64,000 nt of DNA from CAVONV01 sp963697355 (GCA_963697355.1 CAVONV010000023.1:1364001-1428000), one strand, 5' to 3'. Counted from the stretch's first letter, positions 24,204-33,540 are shown. A program made the numbers and translations. The notes: generated by a model not told the origin, from the letters alone.

Positions 24204-26266
24204 GAGATATTCCCTTCAGCGGCACAAAGACTATGGATGAAGCTCGTTTGCGACCCACCCAGCACGGCTCGGCGCAAACAGTCCATGATGAGTGCGGGAG
24301 TGACGTCGACTTCGTCGAGCCCGCGAGCGGTCACGGTGCCTGCCGGATCAGCCATGGAGAAAACCACGAGGGTGGAAGGGGCCGTGAAGCGTAGCTCTCC
24401 ATCCGAGACGTCGAGATGGTATTCCACACCCTGCAATCGGCCGAGAACGATGTCCCTGTCCCCTCGGCGTTCCATGAAGAAACCGTCGAGCTCGGGAAGG
24501 GATTGCCAGTGTTCGGAGCTACCGAAAAACCGAGGCTTGATGACGTAAGGCGCACCTTCCTCGGGGCAAAAGATGTCGCAGTTTCCACAATCGTTACAGA
24601 AGTCGGCGAAATTACCGATTTGGTGGCGGCGGGTCAGTGCGATCTTTCCTGACTCTTCCCAAGTCCATTCCTTGCCGCGACGATGGATCGTGACGACGGG
24701 GATCTCGTCTTCCGCCGGATAGAACGTGAAGTTTGCAGCGTTCGGGCAAGCGGGTACGCAGAGGTCACAGGTGATGCAATCGAAGAGATCGAGTTTTCGG
24801 TCGACGCTTTTGGGTGGTCGAGCATTCTGGGACAGCTGGTACCGAGGATCCCCGATGACCGTTTCGGCATAGTGCTCTGTGTTGAGCATCTTCGACTCCG
24901 AGACCCATCGCTCGTAAACCTCGTCGCCCACGGCGGGCCGCAGGGCTACGCCCGAATTTAACGCTTCCCGCGCTTGGCCCCACGGCGGTTCGCCCGGGGT
25001 CAAACCGGTCCGTGCGAGCGCCTTTTCGCTTTGGCCGTAAGCGCGAATGATGAAATCGCCCGTTGTCGCTGCTTTCACCTCGTCCATGCGGCGAACCAGC
25101 TCTTTGTAGTATCCGGGCATGCGTCCGTAGCCGCCTTTTTTGAGGAGATCGGTGCAGGCGGTGACGGGCACCAGGCCCAAGGCGACGGCGTCGGGTGAGT
25201 TGACTCGGTCGATGCCGGCGGAGAAGGAGACCGGATAGGTATCTCCAAAGTGTTCGCGGAATCGCCGTACGAGCTGGATCGCCAGAACGTGAAGAGGCGG
25301 GCCGGAAAGATAGGCTTCTTCGGCGCTCGGCGGGATGAAGTCTCCGCGGTTCTTTACGACGAGCGTATTGGTGAACTTCACACCGAGACGGCGTCCGGTT
25401 TGTGTTGCCGTTTTTTCGAGTCGATCGATGATGTCGATGGCTTGTTCCCACTTCGTGTCGTTGGCGAAAGCGCTTACGGGAACCACGATATCCTCGTAGC
25501 CGAGGACGTCGTGGAGTAGTCGGTCCACCTCGGCTTGTCCCAGCAGCATGGGGTTGAACTTGATGGTGCAGTCGAGGCCCACTTCGCGCATGAGAAACTC
25601 ACACATCTCGGCGATTTCGTTCGGAGGGCAACCATGAAAGGTGCTCAGCGTCACACTCTTGGAGATCCGACGAGGATAGTCCAGGTCGTAGAGCTCTCGA
25701 TGTTCGCTCGGAATCTCCTTTCGAAGTCGGTCGATGATAGGACCGGCGTTGAGTATGCCCGCGACGAAGGCCTGCATCCGGTCACTTCGCATCCCGGCGA
25801 GGTCGTACCCCAAGCTCATGTCGTAGCAGACCGGCTCGAAGCGAGATTCCAAATGGGTCGTAGCGCGGAGCATCTCGACGAGCATGACTCCCTTGACGTA
25901 CTCTTCCAGGGACTCCTCCAATTTCAGCTCTTGGGACCACTCGGCGTTGTAGCCGACGGTCCGCATGTCGATGCAAGGGCGGGGCAGATCGAGCTCATCC
26001 AGGATTTGGACGGTCTTGAGCTCCAAGATCCGGGAGCCGGCGAGCCACGATAAGACGATGTTCTGGGCCATTTGGGTCTGCGGACCCGCGGCGGGCCCAA
26101 GAGGGCTTCCAGCCGGCGAGCCGTGAAACGTGACGGAGAAATCCTTGTCGGCGTCACCGGAATAGAAGCGACGCGAAGGCAGGCCGAAAACCGCCCGTTC
26201 GTGCTCGAGCTCGCCGAACATGTGGGAGACGAGTGCGGCGAAGGGATAGGGCGTCAGTTTCGGCAT
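24200..26266 (-). CDS. ygfK: YgfK-like Fe-S oxidoreductase, short form without the FAD/NAD module
   Basis: 688 residues. The N-terminal two thirds (PFAALVSHMFGELEHERAVF, GPAAGPQTQMAQNIVLSWLA, FHGCPPNEIAEMCEFLMREV, then FSAGIDRVNSPDAVALGLVP) form the dihydroorotate/dihydropyrimidine-dehydrogenase-like TIM barrel of YgfK, a protein annotated as a putative selenate reductase subunit. Two [4Fe-4S] motifs follow: CITCDLCVPACP (497-508) and CNDCGNCDIFCP (557-568). E. coli YgfK is about 1030 residues because it also holds a GltD-like FAD/NAD(P) domain; that domain is missing here and no separate gene for it is seen. Electrons may come from another flavoprotein. It leads the ygfK-ygeW-ygeY operon and is divergent from the aldehyde dehydrogenase. 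Confidence 0.87.
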   Translation of the reverse strand: MPKLTPYPFAALVSHMFGELEHERAVFGLPSRRFYSGDADKDFSVTFHGSPAGSPLGPAAGPQTQMAQNIVLSWLAGSRILELKTVQILDELDLPRPCIDMRTVGYNAEWSQELKLEESLEEYVKGVMLVEMLRATTHLESRFEPVCYDMSLGYDLAGMRSDRMQAFVAGILNAGPIIDRLRKEIPSEHRELYDLDYPRRISKSVTLSTFHGCPPNEIAEMCEFLMREVGLDCTIKFNPMLLGQAEVDRLLHDVLGYEDIVVPVSAFANDTKWEQAIDIIDRLEKTATQTGRRLGVKFTNTLVVKNRGDFIPPSAEEAYLSGPPLHVLAIQLVRRFREHFGDTYPVSFSAGIDRVNSPDAVALGLVPVTACTDLLKKGGYGRMPGYYKELVRRMDEVKAATTGDFIIRAYGQSEKALARTGLTPGEPPWGQAREALNSGVALRPAVGDEVYERWVSESKMLNTEHYAETVIGDPRYQLSQNARPPKSVDRKLDLFDCITCDLCVPACPNAANFTFYPAEDEIPVVTIHRRGKEWTWEESGKIALTRRHQIGNFADFCNDCGNCDIFCPEEGAPYVIKPRFFGSSEHWQSLPELDGFFMERRGDRDIVLGRLQGVEYHLDVSDGELRFTAPSTLVVFSMADPAGTVTARGLDEVDVTPALIMDCLRRAVLGGSQTSFIHSLCAAEGNIS

Positions 26267-26607
26267 GGCCGTATTGTTGCAAAATTGAGTGGAGAAAGGG
26301 AAGACCTGTTTTGTATTTCGGGGACAGTGTTCGATGAATCAGAGGATTCACCTGAAACCATGAAGATGCCGAAGAAGAACCGACGAACCGATTCTGCTAT
26401 CGACCAAGGCGAAGGGTTCTCCCGCGCCCGGTTTGCCCCGATCTACGACCATAAACCCGCGTAGACGCTTCGAGCAGGGGCACGGGCACGGGCTGGGGCA
26501 GAGAGTATTGTTGCAGAGGACGATGGCGAAAGGGAAGACCTGTTTCAAATTTAGGCCGACAAGGTCCATAATTCGAGACCTGGCAACGTGATAGTAGGGA
26601 GGTAGTC
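26267..26607. repeat. Divergent ygfK/ALDH spacer with a spaced direct repeat
   Basis: GTATTGTTGCA occurs at 26271-26281 and 26505-26515. Each copy is followed, at the same 23 bp offset, by an identical 18-mer GAAAGGGAAGACCTGTTT (26294-26311 and 26528-26545). Between them lies a G-rich tract, GGGGCACGGGCACGGGC (26477-26493). One copy is beside each gene start, so they may be duplicated regulatory sites or the scars of a duplication. No gene is evident. Confidence 0.55.
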
Positions 26608-28077
26608 ATGCAAACGGGCTCATATATCGACGGTAAGTGGTTTCATCCCCGCTCGGACAAGCGCGTCATCAATGTCAACCCCGCAGACAAAACCGACACC
26701 ATTTCGGAGTTTCCTATGGCCTCTGCCGAAGATGCCGAAAAGGCCATCGAGGCGGCCAAGACCGCTTTTCCCAAATGGAAGAAGGTGCCTGCCCCGGAGC
26801 GCGGCCGAGTGCTTTGGCGTGCTGTGGACATCGCGAGGCGGCGGGCGGATGAGATTGCCGAGGTGATGACGCGTGAAGAAGGAAAGATTCTAAAGGAAGC
26901 CAAAGGCGAAGTTCTGAAAGGAATCTCCCTCATTGAGTACTACGCCGGGGCGGGATATCGGATCAGTGGCAAAACCTTACCTTCCGAAGCGCGTAGCACA
27001 TTCACCTACACCATGCGTCAACCCCTCGGTGTCGTGGGGCTCATATCTCCTTGGAACTTCCCTTGGGCGATCCCGGTGTGGAAGACGGCACCGGCCATCG
27101 TTACGGGCAACACCGTGGTCTTCAAGCCCGCGACATTGACACCCGCCACCGCCTCCATTCTTGCCGAAATTTACGAAGAGGCGGGTCTCCCGCCTGGTGT
27201 CTTCAATATCGTCGTCGGCTCGGGCTCAGAAGTCGGCGAGGCCATCGTCAACAGTTCCGCGATCCCTGCCGTCTCCTTTACGGGCTCCAATGCCATTGGA
27301 AGCGACCTCTATGTGAAGGCGGCCGCGCGCGGGGCTAAGGTGACCTGCGAGATGGGAGGCAAAAACGCGGTCATCGTGATGCCGGATGCCGATCTCGAAA
27401 AAGCGGCCGTGGCCATTCGTGACGGTGCCTTTGGGTCGACGGGGCAGCGTTGCACCGCGACTTCGAGAGTCATTGCTCACGAATCGACGAAAGACGAGCT
27501 CGTCGAGCGTTTGGTCGAGTTCGCTAAGAAGATCAAAATCGGACCCGGACTCGACGAGACCGTGGATATGGGACCTGCCGTCGACGAAAGCCAGTGGAAG
27601 ACGGACTTCGACTACATCAATGTGGGGAAGAGCGAAGGTGCGCGATTGGTCGTGGGCGGCGGGAAGCCCAAGGACGTGCCCGATGGCTACTACGTCGAGC
27701 CTACGATTTTCGACCAGGTCGATCCCGGAATGCGCATCTTTCGCGAGGAGATCTTCGGCCCCGTTTTGTCGGTTGCGACGGCGACATCATTTGAAGAAGC
27801 CCTGCAATCGGCTAATTCCGTCGAGTATGGTCTGACGACATCCATCTTCACCAAAGACATCGATCACATTATGCATTTTATCGATGAAGTCGAAACGGGG
27901 ATGGTCCATATCAACGAGCCCACCATTGGCGGCGAAGCTCAGCTTCCCTTTGGTGGCATCAAAGCCACGGGAGTAGGGGACCGCGAGATGTCCGAGGAGG
28001 GCCTGAATTTCTTCACGGAGCTCAAGACCGTCTTCATCAATTACTCGGGCGAAGCGGGACGCTTGATGATTCGGTGA
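26608..28077 (+). CDS. NAD(P)-dependent aldehyde dehydrogenase
   Basis: 489 residues, full length for the ALDH superfamily. Catalytic Cys282 in STGQRCTAT, general base Glu248 in CEMGGKN, oxyanion Asn150 in SPWNFPW, and the FGPVLSV box are all present. It oxidises an aldehyde to the acid through a thioester. The sequence is closest in feel to 2-oxoglutarate-semialdehyde or succinate-semialdehyde types, but in this neighbourhood malonate semialdehyde or a related product of beta-amino acid transamination is a reasonable guess. The ATG at 26608 follows GGGAGGTAGTC. It is transcribed away from ygfK across the repeat-bearing spacer. Confidence 0.88.
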   Translation: MQTGSYIDGKWFHPRSDKRVINVNPADKTDTISEFPMASAEDAEKAIEAAKTAFPKWKKVPAPERGRVLWRAVDIARRRADEIAEVMTREEGKILKEAKGEVLKGISLIEYYAGAGYRISGKTLPSEARSTFTYTMRQPLGVVGLISPWNFPWAIPVWKTAPAIVTGNTVVFKPATLTPATASILAEIYEEAGLPPGVFNIVVGSGSEVGEAIVNSSAIPAVSFTGSNAIGSDLYVKAAARGAKVTCEMGGKNAVIVMPDADLEKAAVAIRDGAFGSTGQRCTATSRVIAHESTKDELVERLVEFAKKIKIGPGLDETVDMGPAVDESQWKTDFDYINVGKSEGARLVVGGGKPKDVPDGYYVEPTIFDQVDPGMRIFREEIFGPVLSVATATSFEEALQSANSVEYGLTTSIFTKDIDHIMHFIDEVETGMVHINEPTIGGEAQLPFGGIKATGVGDREMSEEGLNFFTELKTVFINYSGEAGRLMIR

Positions 28078-28097
28078 GTGGACGTTTCAAGTCCAAT

Positions 28098-28123
28098 CCC
28101 CGGTGCCTCTTTGGCCACCGGGG
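28098..28123 (+). terminator. Hairpin after the aldehyde dehydrogenase gene
   Basis: CCCCGGTG (28098-28105) pairs with CACCGGGG (28116-28123) around a 10-base loop, 21 bp after the stop. There is no T tract, so it is either a weak terminator or an mRNA-end hairpin. Confidence 0.45.
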
Positions 28124-28131
28124 AGCTCGAG

Positions 28132-28290
28132 TCATAAGACCGAGAAGTAGATGCGGACGCCGAAGCGGAGGAGGCGTGCCGACAGGGTGAAGTTGATCTG
28201 GTTCGCATTCGACGGGTTCTGGCGTCGATGCCTCCTTAGAAATGTTGCAGTGTTCGTCAAATTGAAGATGTCCCTCATCCCGCTCCAGCG
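28132..28290 (-). pseudogene. Possible C-terminal scrap of an outer-membrane barrel protein
   Basis: Minus-strand reading gives DIFNLTNTATFLRRHRRQNP, then NQINFTLSARLLRFGVRIYF and SVL-stop. The NLTNT motif and a closing amphipathic strand rich in aromatic residues are typical of the ends of TonB-dependent or Omp barrels in Acidobacteriota. No upstream part remains, so this is a scrap at most. Confidence 0.4.
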
Positions 28291-28401
28291 TGTTCTTCCA
28301 ATATTGAAGCTTTTCTCTACGGGGAGGTCGGCATACCAAAGGTTCGGCAGACGTTTGTCTTCGAGCGTATCCTAGTTTTGACTACCTGTCCTTCCACAAC
28401 G

Positions 28402-28482
28402 TGGCGCGATAAAATTGAAAATCGCGCCATTACTGTTTCATAATATTATAAATAAAAGGTTTATTCCATTGAAATCGCGCCA
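28402..28482. promoter_or_regulatory. Operator with palindromic TGGCGCGAT sites upstream of the Fic gene
   Basis: TGGCGCGAT (28402-28410) and ATCGCGCCA (28421-28429) form a perfect 9 bp inverted repeat with a 10 bp spacer. A third copy, ATCGCGCCA, lies at 28474-28482, 26 bp before the start. Between them is an unusually AT-rich stretch (TAATATTATAAATAAAA) likely to hold the promoter. The downstream Fic protein has a predicted winged-helix N-terminus and may bind here to control itself. Confidence 0.65.
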
Positions 28483-28507
28483 CGTCTAGTCTAGAATTAA
28501 GCCACAT

Positions 28508-29917
28508 ATGGCTCAGAGTGCAAGAGAAAAGCAAGATGCGGCTATCCTTGAAGCCGTTTCCAGGTACCCCCATGGAGCCAGCTTCGCCGAGGTTCATCGT
28601 GAGCTAAAGAGTATTACCCGGCGAACCCTTACTAGACGGTTTGCCAATCTCGTCAAAGCAAAAAGACTGCTGCGCCGAGGCAAAGCACGCGCGACTCGGT
28701 ACTTTCTTGCATCTGAGTCGTCTTCTCAGGTTGTCCAGCCGCGAGCAATGCACTCCGAGGTGCCGCTGAGGACACCAGGGTTCGAAGCTTCGATTCCAGG
28801 ATCCACAGAGGGGAGGGCCATACGAGATTACCTTCGCAAACCCATCGAAGAACGTCGTCCAGTAGGATATCAGCGCGAATTCCTGGACGAATATAGGCCC
28901 AACGAGACCGCCTATTTGCCCGAAAGCGTTCGCAAACATCTGCTCCACATCGGACGTAGCCCTATTGGCAGCGAACGACCTGCAGGTACCTACGCGCGGC
29001 AAATTCTGAATCGTTTACTCATAGACCTTTCTTGGGCATCCTCACGACTAGAAGGGAACACATACAGTCGCCTCGATACGGAGCGATTGATACTGTTCGG
29101 CCAGTCAGCGCAGGGAAAGGATGTCACTGAAACACAGATGATCCTCAACCATAAAGCAGCGATTGAGTTCCTCGCAGATCAGGCTGAGGAGTTGTCGTTC
29201 AACCGATATACATTTTTGAACCTCCACGCGTTGCTTTCCGAAAACCTTCTCGTGAATCCAGACGCCGCCGGTCGTCTACGGCAAATACCGGTCGAAGTTT
29301 CGAGCACTGTTTTCCATCCGCTGGCTATTCCTCAGGTGATCGACGAGTGCTTCCAGCAGATACTGGACACGGCAGCGGCCATCCAAGACCCATTCGAGCA
29401 ATCGTTGTTCATCATGGTTCATGTCCCGTACCTCCAGCCATTCGAGGACATGAACAAGCGCGTCTCTCGTCTCGGTGCCAATATCTCACTGATCCTGCGA
29501 AATCTCTGCCCTCTTTCGTTCGTCGATGTTCCAGAGAGCGCCTACGTCGACGGGATACTCGGCGTTTACGAGCTCAACCGGGTCGAGCTGTTGCGCGAGA
29601 CTTTCATCTGGGCATACGAGCGCTCCTGCCAAAGATATCTTGCGGTTCGTCAGTCGACAGCGGAGCCCGACCCCTTCCGTCTTCGCTATCGGAACGCACT
29701 CGTAGAGGCGGTCGGTCTCGTGGTACGCAATCCTGTCGAAACCGCAGATACCGTGCTGAGCGAATACGCTGCTGGGGAAATTGATCCAAGCGATCGCGGA
29801 CATTTTGTTGAACTGGGGCTCAAGGAAATAGAGAGATTGCACGAAGGGACCATAGCGCGGTACCGGATCCGGCCCTCCGAATACCATGATTGGAAGAAAC
29901 TCAGACGGAGTGATTAG
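28508..29917 (+). CDS. Fic-family protein with N-terminal winged helix and altered catalytic motif
   Basis: 469 residues. Residues 1-68 look like a winged helix-turn-helix (REKQDAAILEAVSRYPHGAS, RRFANLVKAKRLLRRGKA). The Fic core contains the inhibitory motif SSRLEGN (178-184; S-x3-E-G-N, class II placement) and the active-site loop QPFEDMNKRVSR (310-321). Classical AMP-transferring Fic enzymes have HPFxDGNGR; here the catalytic His is Gln310 and the following Gly is Met, although a His occurs five residues earlier (HVPYLQ). The protein may therefore be a regulator or a differently acting enzyme. It is a lone gene on the plus strand behind a palindromic operator, in an accessory-looking region. 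Confidence 0.87.
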   Translation: MAQSAREKQDAAILEAVSRYPHGASFAEVHRELKSITRRTLTRRFANLVKAKRLLRRGKARATRYFLASESSSQVVQPRAMHSEVPLRTPGFEASIPGSTEGRAIRDYLRKPIEERRPVGYQREFLDEYRPNETAYLPESVRKHLLHIGRSPIGSERPAGTYARQILNRLLIDLSWASSRLEGNTYSRLDTERLILFGQSAQGKDVTETQMILNHKAAIEFLADQAEELSFNRYTFLNLHALLSENLLVNPDAAGRLRQIPVEVSSTVFHPLAIPQVIDECFQQILDTAAAIQDPFEQSLFIMVHVPYLQPFEDMNKRVSRLGANISLILRNLCPLSFVDVPESAYVDGILGVYELNRVELLRETFIWAYERSCQRYLAVRQSTAEPDPFRLRYRNALVEAVGLVVRNPVETADTVLSEYAAGEIDPSDRGHFVELGLKEIERLHEGTIARYRIRPSEYHDWKKLRRSD

Positions 29918-29970
29918 ACGGAAAAACAGAAGAAGCACCAGGTCTGTCTTGTCACAATTCTCGGCAGCGG

Positions 29971-32682
29971 CTACTCGGAGCGCAACGCTTCGATGGGGTC
30001 GATCCGGGAGGCGCGTCGGGCGGGAAGGTAGGTGGCAAGCAGGGCGACGCTCAGTAAGATGCAGGAAACTCCACCATAAACCAGCGGGTCCGTGGGACTC
30101 ACATCAAAAAGGAGAGCCTGTAGGATCTGATTGAGTCCAAGCGCGCCTAAGATACCAATGGCCCACCCCATGCAAGCGAGCCCAGCACCTCGGCGAATCA
30201 CCATGGTGAGCACGTCGCCGGCCCTCGCACCTAGAGCCATGCGCAGTCCGATCTCTCCCGTTCGCAGGTCTACCAGGTAAGAGATGGTTCCGTACAAGCC
30301 GAGGGCTCCCAGGAACAGTGCGACCACAGCCGCGACGCTCAATAGGAGCATGGTGAATTCCCGACCCACCAAGGATCTGATCAGAACATCCTGCATGGGT
30401 TGGACGTTAGCCACGGGTAGCTCGCTATCCACAGACATAATTGCCTGACGGACCGGCTCGACCAGCATGAGTGGATCCGCATCTGTTCGCACAACGACCA
30501 CCATGTTGTGTGTCTCTGAATAATTCCGTTCGTCGATACCGACCATGGGAAGGTACATGACCTCCGCCGGTTCGTCGCTGAGGTCGTCTTGCCTTATGCT
30601 GCCGACGACTCCGACGATGGTGTACCAGGGCGCATCACCTCTCAGGCCGGGGTAGATTCGTTTACCGATGGCGTCTCCGTCTGGCCAGAACCGCTCGGCC
30701 ACCGCGTGGCTCACCACCATGGCGCCAGTGCGCTCGTCGTGGTCGCGACGCTCGAAGGTTCTTCCCGCCACAAGTGGAATGCCCATGGCACGGAAGTATC
30801 CCGGCCCGGCCGTACTCATCGCCATGCGGGGAGGCAGTTCATTCGGCGCGAGCGGAAGTTCCTCCACCTCCATGGTGTTCGCATTGGTGCAGCCTTGGAG
30901 CGGCAAGCAGTCGGCGACACCGACGGCCCGGACGCCCGGAAGTGAACGGATCTCATCCGACAGTCGTTGTAGCGTCGCCGCCGCGTCAGCCTGTTCGGGA
31001 TAACGGTTTTCGGGCAGCGCGATCCGAAGTGTTAAGACTCCTTGCGGATCGAAACCCGGATCAATGCGATGCAGTTTCACAAAGCTTCTCACCAAGAGAC
31101 CGGACCCTACGAGCAGTATGAGTGCCAAAGCCATCTGTGCCACCGCTAGGGCATGGCGCGTCAGCACACGAGGAGCTCCGGCCGTCGTGCCGCGACTTCC
31201 GTCCCTCAAGAGCGAGGTCCGTTGGGTGGCGACGATGCGAAGGTGAGTGATGAGCCCAAAGATCAGTCCTGCACCCAAAGCGATGGCGCCGGAGAAGAGG
31301 AGCGCCGCCCCATCGATCCTCACTTCGTCGAGTCGAGGGATGTTCGAATCGCCGTAAACGGCGACGACCCGAAGGGCACCGTAGGTGAGCGCCAAGCCGG
31401 TGATGGCGGCGAGAATCGTGAGGAGCATGCCCTCCGCGAGTAGATACTGCAGTATTCTCGAAGGACTTGCCCCCAATGCGGCCCGCAGCGCCACCTCGCG
31501 TTGCTTACCTTCGGCACGGACCAGGAAAAGGTTCGCCACGTTGGCACAGGCGATGAGGAGCACGAAACCCACGGCTCCAAAAATGAGCCAGAGTGTCGGC
31601 CGAATGTCCTCCACGATGTTGTCGCGGAGAGGGGTCACCAATGTAGCCAAGCCGATGTTCTCGAGAAGCTCGTCGGTAAGGCCTGGAAACTTCGCTTTCA
31701 TCGCGGGAACCACTGCGTCCAGGTTGGCTCGTGCTATCTCGGGATCGGCACTAGCCTCGAGCCGGGCGATGGAGTGGAATCCCGACAATTGGAATTGGGT
31801 GTCGTGAGGATCGATCTCGAGGGCAATCCACATCTGAGTTTCCCGCGATGGATAGTGGAACGACGGAGGCATCACACCCACGATCTGGTGGGTGACGTCG
31901 TCGAGCTCAATCATCTGCCCGATAACCGCTTCGCTGCCGCCGAATCGTCGATGCCAGAGACCGTTGCTCAGCAAAACTACCGGTGAAGCGCCAGGTGTTT
32001 CATCCGATTCGAGAAAACCTCGGCCCATCATAGGCCCGACTCGAAGAGCTTGGAAGAGGCCGGCCGTGGCTTCGGTGGCGATGATGCGTTCCGGCTCGCC
32101 CATCCCGGTCAAATTGAATCCTCTGCGGCGATAGAGCCCCATGCTGGCGAAGACACGATTGGTTTTCCGATAGTGAGCGTAGGTGCCCTGCGAGATGTTG
32201 AGGGAGGGGAAACCTGCCCCCGGTGCCGTATGCTGCACTCGGACGAGTCGCTCCGATTCGGCATAAGGAAGGGGGCGGAACAAGACGCCGTTGACCACAC
32301 AAAAGATAGTCGTGGTGGCGCCCAGGCCCAGAGCTAGGGTGATCACGGCTACGAGCGTGAAGCCCGGATCGGCGGCGAGTCGCCTTGCTGCTGGGCGGAG
32401 CTCTTCGAAAAACGACGGCTTCAGCCCCCTGGGCTTCGGGCTTCTCGCCTGGGCAAAGGCCACCGATAGCAGGTTCCACCATTGCTTCCCGGCGACGAAG
32501 ACCAATCCTGCAATCTCTCGGATGGCGAACCAGCAGCGGCCGAGGACAGATTTGTGCTTCCGATGATCAATCTCGCGTGCGGCGTAAGTTTCTGCCATTG
32601 CGAGCCCATAGGACCCCCTAAATTGGGGTGGCAGGAGCACCAGCAATCGGCGGTATAAGCGGGACGTCAGAGTCTGGGGCAT
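29971..32682 (-). CDS. ADOP-type FtsX/MacB-like ABC transporter permease
   Basis: 903 residues, the usual size of the acidobacterial duplicated orphan permeases. The N-terminal 90 residues (YRRLLVLLPPQFRGSYGLAM) are the permease-prefix segment. Two MacB-type halves follow, each a large periplasmic loop between FtsX helices: ALGLGATTTIFCVVNGVLFR (first helix), IACANVANLFLVRAEGKQRE, and in the second half VALFLGALGLYGTISYLVDL with RTGEIGLRMALGARAGDV. It ends ARRASRIDPIEALRSE, the standard closing motif. No ATPase gene is adjacent, as is usual for orphan members. It is 10 bp downstream of a PadR repressor gene and co-transcribed with it. Confidence 0.93.
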   Translation of the reverse strand: MPQTLTSRLYRRLLVLLPPQFRGSYGLAMAETYAAREIDHRKHKSVLGRCWFAIREIAGLVFVAGKQWWNLLSVAFAQARSPKPRGLKPSFFEELRPAARRLAADPGFTLVAVITLALGLGATTTIFCVVNGVLFRPLPYAESERLVRVQHTAPGAGFPSLNISQGTYAHYRKTNRVFASMGLYRRRGFNLTGMGEPERIIATEATAGLFQALRVGPMMGRGFLESDETPGASPVVLLSNGLWHRRFGGSEAVIGQMIELDDVTHQIVGVMPPSFHYPSRETQMWIALEIDPHDTQFQLSGFHSIARLEASADPEIARANLDAVVPAMKAKFPGLTDELLENIGLATLVTPLRDNIVEDIRPTLWLIFGAVGFVLLIACANVANLFLVRAEGKQREVALRAALGASPSRILQYLLAEGMLLTILAAITGLALTYGALRVVAVYGDSNIPRLDEVRIDGAALLFSGAIALGAGLIFGLITHLRIVATQRTSLLRDGSRGTTAGAPRVLTRHALAVAQMALALILLVGSGLLVRSFVKLHRIDPGFDPQGVLTLRIALPENRYPEQADAAATLQRLSDEIRSLPGVRAVGVADCLPLQGCTNANTMEVEELPLAPNELPPRMAMSTAGPGYFRAMGIPLVAGRTFERRDHDERTGAMVVSHAVAERFWPDGDAIGKRIYPGLRGDAPWYTIVGVVGSIRQDDLSDEPAEVMYLPMVGIDERNYSETHNMVVVVRTDADPLMLVEPVRQAIMSVDSELPVANVQPMQDVLIRSLVGREFTMLLLSVAAVVALFLGALGLYGTISYLVDLRTGEIGLRMALGARAGDVLTMVIRRGAGLACMGWAIGILGALGLNQILQALLFDVSPTDPLVYGGVSCILLSVALLATYLPARRASRIDPIEALRSE

Positions 32683-32692
32683 AGGTTGCCTA

Positions 32693-33043
32693 TCACGCTG
32701 ATCCGGAGTAAATCTTCTTCGCGCGCGCGGCCGCCACCAGCTCGTCGAGGCGGCGTGACTCGAGGGCTGCGACTTTACGGCCGAGACGTGTCAACTGGAA
32801 GTAATGACGGCGCGCATCGACTCCCATCGCTGCAACGGCAGGCTCGATGAAACCATCGTCCTGCAGTCGCTTCAAGGTCTGGTACAGGCTACCTGTCGTC
32901 GGGTTCAGCTTGCCACCGGAACGCTCTTCGATTTCCTTTCCAATGGCATATCCGTGTGCCGACCCGCTGCCGAGAGCAAGGAGGATATGGAATGACAGAT
33001 TGCTCAATGGCAAGTGATCTTTGGTATCGTTTTTCCCTGGCAT
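32693..33043 (-). CDS. PadR-family transcriptional regulator
   Basis: 116 residues with the PadR winged helix: LSFHILLALGSGSAHGYAIG, GKLNPTTGSLYQTLKRLQDD, GVDARRHYFQLTRLGRK. PadR proteins act as dimeric repressors, often of efflux or permease genes next to them. The start ATG at 33043 has AGGAG 13 bp upstream. The promoter region has symmetric ACTATAGT sites that the protein itself may bind. The permease gene follows directly, a very common arrangement in Acidobacteriota. Confidence 0.92.
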   Translation of the reverse strand: MPGKNDTKDHLPLSNLSFHILLALGSGSAHGYAIGKEIEERSGGKLNPTTGSLYQTLKRLQDDGFIEPAVAAMGVDARRHYFQLTRLGRKVAALESRRLDELVAAARAKKIYSGSA

Positions 33044-33075
33044 AGCCTATCGAAGCTCCTGATAGGTTTGACGAC

Positions 33076-33108
33076 ACTATAGTAGTCACAACTATAGTTG
33101 AATGTCAA
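33076..33108 (-). promoter_or_regulatory. Promoter and probable PadR operator
   Basis: Minus-strand TTGACA (33103-33108), 18 bp, TACTAT (33079-33084). Within and beside the spacer are two related dyads, AACTATAGTT (33090-33099, a perfect palindrome) and ACTATAGT (33076-33083). Their overlap with the promoter fits repression by PadR. Confidence 0.7.
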
Positions 33109-33171
33109 GATTTCGTGTCGCACGGGACTGTTGAACGGGCGGAACGCATGTCAAAAATCTCGGCTAACGTC

Positions 33172-33340
33172 TCAGCCCGAACCCGAGCCTGAGCCCCTGC
33201 CCGAGCCCGCATTCATAAAGCGAGAACAACAGATATCAAAACTGGCGCTGCTGCTTTGTATCGTGCGTTTTTTCAAACGAATGGTCTTTTGTCGGAGTGA
33301 ATCGGGCTCGGGCGGGGGAACGGCAACGGGCAAGGGACCA
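33172..33340. repeat. Inverted GGGCTC-type tracts
   Basis: CCCGAACCCGAGCCTGAGCC and following bases (33177-33210) and GGGCTCGGGCGGGGGAACGG and following bases (33304-33336) are G/C hexamer-like tracts in opposite orientation around about 90 bp of ordinary sequence. Similar G-rich tracts occur at 26473-26500 and 62855-62890. No gene is seen in 33109-33540. Confidence 0.5.
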
Positions 33341-33540
33341 GGTTCTCGCTCCTCGTTGTTGGTAGAACCAGCATGTTCTTTTTGCGCTGTTCAAGGAGTT
33401 CTAAGCCCTGGAAGAAATGACATGCGGATTTTGAGCATGAGCTGCAGATCTGGAACTATGAGTTGCGGATTTTGAGCACGCGCAGATAGCTCACCGAACA
33501 TTCCCTACCGGCATATGACGGACCTTTTGCTGCCTAAGTA

